The notes beneath the pieces were generated by a model. The model made no database searches, had not been told where the DNA came from, and was given only the letters and a program-made list of their open reading frames with translations. A stretch of DNA of 14,799 nt from Aquificota bacterium. GTDB lineage: Bacteria > Aquificota > Aquificia > Aquificales > Aquificaceae. The position numbers and the translations under genes were made by a program. The stretch covers positions 1 to 14,799 of the forward strand of contig JAADEK010000012.1 in assembly GCA_013153455.1 (NCBI GenBank), written 5' to 3'. Shown here one piece after another: positions 13,049 to 14,799 of this stretch (its first letter is position 1; every line of letters starts with the position of its first letter).

Positions 13049-14551
13049 GTGGGAAGCAGGACGCTCAAACTAAAGGAGCTTTACGTAGTAAACGAGATTA
13101 CGCGCATACTTACCGAGGAGAAGAACTTCGGCGGGAGCCTGAAGGAAGTCCTTAAGGTTCTCTACTCATACCTCGGTGTGGATTACAGCTTCATAGCGGT
13201 AAAAAAGGGGCGCTCGGTAAGGATAAAGAGCTCCTTCGGTTCGGTTTTCAACCGCCCCGTGGCTTTCAAAAAGGGTGAGGGGATAACGGGAAGGGTGTTC
13301 AAGAGGGGAACGCCCGTCGTCATACCCGCGGTGAAGACGAGCGAGCTTTTCGTAAACAAGACGGGTGTGGGAAGCCTTTTGAGCGAGAAGCACTACCTCA
13401 TCGCGGTTCCGATACGCGTGGGGGGTGATATAGAGGGTGTCCTCGTTACCTTTAAGGAGTTTGAGAACGAGGAGAGCGTTGAGAAGTTCACGGAAACCTT
13501 GAGCATCATAGGAAACCTTCTGGGGCTCTTTTTCAAACTTCACGAAAAGTTTGAGAGGGAACGCGAGGAGTGGGAAGAGGAGAAGAAGCTCCTTACGCGT
13601 GAGCTTCAGGACAAGTATTCCCTCCACGGGATTATAGGAAGGAGTAAAGCGGTAAAACAGCTCATAGAGCTGATAGAGAAGGTCGCAAAGACGGACAGCA
13701 CGGTCCTGCTCCTCGGGGAAAGCGGGACCGGGAAGAGCCTAATCGCGAGAACGATACACTACGAAAGCCCGAGAAAGGACAAACCCTTCGTTACCGTAAA
13801 CTGCGCTGCTATACCCTCGGAGCTCCTTGAGGCGGAGCTTTTCGGATACGAGAAGGGAGCCTTTACGGGAGCCTACAGCGCAAAGAAGGGAAAATTTGAG
13901 CTCGCAAGCGGTGGAACGATATTCCTTGACGAGATAGGTGATATGCCCCTCCCCCTTCAGGCTAAGCTCCTTCGCGTTATACAGGACAGGGAGATAGAGC
14001 GCCTCGGGGGAGAAAAGACGATAAAGGTTGATGTAAGGATAATAGCTGCGACAAACAGGGACCTAAAGAAGCTCGTAGAGGAAGGCAAGTTCCGCGAAGA
14101 CCTCTACTACAGGCTCAACGTCATACCCATACACGTCCCTCCCCTCAGGGAAAGGCGCGAGGACATACCCATACTCATAGAGCACTTCCTGAACGAGTTT
14201 AACAAGAAATACTCAAAGAACGTCCGCTTTACGCGCGAAGCCCTCCAGATACTCCTTGAATACGACTACCCCGGCAACGTAAGGGAACTCTCAAACATCA
14301 TAGAACGCATAGTAATCCTCAACGACGGGAGGGTAACGCCCAAGGAGCTACCTCCGCACCTCACCGAAAAGAGGGCAAAATCAAAGGGAGACCTTCCCAA
14401 ATTCATAGAAGAAACGGAGAAGAAGAAGATAATAGAAGCGCTTGAAAAGACGGGATACGTAAAGTCAAGGGCTGCGAAACTCCTCGGTTATACCCTCAGA
14501 CAGCTTGATTACAGGATAAAGAAATACGGTATAGAAGTTAAGAAATTTTAG
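13049..14551 (+). CDS. NifA-type sigma54-dependent transcription activator (GAF-AAA+-HTH)
   Basis: A 500-residue enhancer-binding protein that activates sigma54 RNA polymerase. A GAF domain spans about 26-165 and a charged coiled coil about 164-190. The AAA+ domain (192-425) has Walker A GESGTGKS (223-230), the sigma54 contact loop GAFTGA (270-275) and Walker B FLDEIGD (292-298). An Fis-type HTH lies at about 457-495 with ALEKTGYVKSRAAKLLG and LRQLDYRIKKYGI, closest by eye to NifA. The linker between AAA+ and HTH has no cysteines, unlike the oxygen-sensitive NifA class. No nif gene is in the window, so the target is unknown. The GTG start at 13049 has no clear Shine-Dalgarno site. The gene is 9 nt after DUF454 and could be on the same transcript. 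Confidence 0.92.
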   Translation: MGSRTLKLKELYVVNEITRILTEEKNFGGSLKEVLKVLYSYLGVDYSFIAVKKGRSVRIKSSFGSVFNRPVAFKKGEGITGRVFKRGTPVVIPAVKTSELFVNKTGVGSLLSEKHYLIAVPIRVGGDIEGVLVTFKEFENEESVEKFTETLSIIGNLLGLFFKLHEKFEREREEWEEEKKLLTRELQDKYSLHGIIGRSKAVKQLIELIEKVAKTDSTVLLLGESGTGKSLIARTIHYESPRKDKPFVTVNCAAIPSELLEAELFGYEKGAFTGAYSAKKGKFELASGGTIFLDEIGDMPLPLQAKLLRVIQDREIERLGGEKTIKVDVRIIAATNRDLKKLVEEGKFREDLYYRLNVIPIHVPPLRERREDIPILIEHFLNEFNKKYSKNVRFTREALQILLEYDYPGNVRELSNIIERIVILNDGRVTPKELPPHLTEKRAKSKGDLPKFIEETEKKKIIEALEKTGYVKSRAAKLLGYTLRQLDYRIKKYGIEVKKF

Positions 14552-14563
14552 TAAAATATATTA
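14551..14563 (+). promoter_or_regulatory. AT-rich -10-like stretch before the last gene
   Basis: AGTAAAATATATTA at the end of the regulator gene contains overlapping TAAAAT and TATATT hexamers about 30-40 nt before the next start codon. It could start a short leader that carries the Shine-Dalgarno GGAGGT at 14582-14587. No clear -35 element is seen. Confidence 0.3.
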
Positions 14564-14593
14564 CCCCTCAGGAAACGAAACGGAGGTCTATTA

Positions 14594-14799
14594 ATGGAAC
14601 TGTGGGTAAAGATAGACGGGGAAAAGAAGAAGTATACGGGCTCATTTCGCTCCGTCATGGAGAACCTCTACAAGGACGCAAAGGGTAAAGAAGTCCAAAT
14701 CCTTTGTCTTCATGCACCCGCGAGGGAAAGAAGACGCTTCAAGAGGGAGCTAAGGTGGTATGACAAGGATATCGTAAAGACCGCTTCCGCGATAGCGTC
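14594..14799 (+). CDS. Unknown protein, 5' part only (cut by window end)
   Basis: An open frame from ATG 14594 to the window edge (68 codons) begins MELWVKIDGEKKKYTG and includes FRSVMENLYKDAKGKE, an ILCLHAPARERRRF stretch and ELRWYDKDIVKTASAIA. The Shine-Dalgarno GGAGGT (14582-14587) is 6 nt before the ATG. I do not recognise the family. The visible part is basic and soluble, with no signal peptide. It follows the NifA-type regulator on the same strand with 42 nt between them. Confidence 0.75.
   Translation, partial: MELWVKIDGEKKKYTGSFRSVMENLYKDAKGKEVQILCLHAPARERRRFKRELRWYDKDIVKTASAIA

Noticed and set aside
13020..13049. Sigma54 or riboswitch element before the NifA-type gene
   Set aside because: The gap to the previous gene is only 9 nt, and no GG-N10-GC or structured leader is visible.
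1..14799. CRISPR arrays, insertion sequences, integrases, rRNA genes
   Set aside because: No regularly spaced repeats, transposase or integrase motifs, terminal inverted repeats or rRNA-like stretches were seen.

Overview
The window looks like chromosome of a thermophilic, sulfur-oxidising chemolithoautotroph, most likely an Aquificaceae-type bacterium (Aquifex / Hydrogenobacter / Thermocrinis relatives). This rests on a compact gene layout with many overlaps, heavy use of AGG/AGA and ATA codons, charged Lys/Glu-rich proteins, a soxYZAXB cluster without soxCD, and a NifA-type regulator. The assignment is inferred from style and content; no phylogeny was run.

Left part (1-2802): three single tRNA genes, all on the minus strand (Cys-GCA, Gly-GCC, Leu-GAG), are interleaved with a small protein of unknown function (154-636), a DUF815-type AAA+ ATPase (792-1622) and hemE (1579-2595, minus). 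The ATPase gene and hemE converge and overlap by 44 bp. The only strong intrinsic terminator in the window (2629-2660) lies beyond hemE and points along the plus strand, so ATPase transcripts may run antisense through hemE.

Centre (2935-9683): a ten-gene plus-strand run devoted to periplasmic thiosulfate oxidation. The order is soxW-like thioredoxin, soxY, soxZ, soxA, soxX, soxB, two tandem DUF302 proteins that share an equivalently spaced cysteine pair, a secreted SoxH-like metallo-beta-lactamase-fold protein, and a DUF2203 protein. Most junctions are overlaps or very short gaps with good Shine-Dalgarno sites. SoxCD is absent here, so the sulfane sulfur of SoxY-bound thiosulfate would need another fate. 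SoxX has a lipobox and several extra cysteines.

Right part (9669-14799): a minus-strand pair (Slt-like lytic transglycosylase and YmdB-like phosphodiesterase, ATGA overlap) diverges, across only 16 bp, from a polytopic membrane protein and a DUF454 protein. A GAF-AAA+-HTH sigma54 activator of NifA type follows, then the start of an unrecognised gene cut by the window edge.

Two properties cut across the genes. First, the 4-mer TCGA occurs only three times by my hand scan, each time in the T-loop of a tRNA. GATC appears absent and GGCC was found twice. This points to selection at the DNA level, such as restriction-site avoidance. Second, most operon-leading genes lack a Shine-Dalgarno site and have a -10-like hexamer 6-11 nt before the start codon, which suggests leaderless mRNAs, while internal genes have strong Shine-Dalgarno sites.
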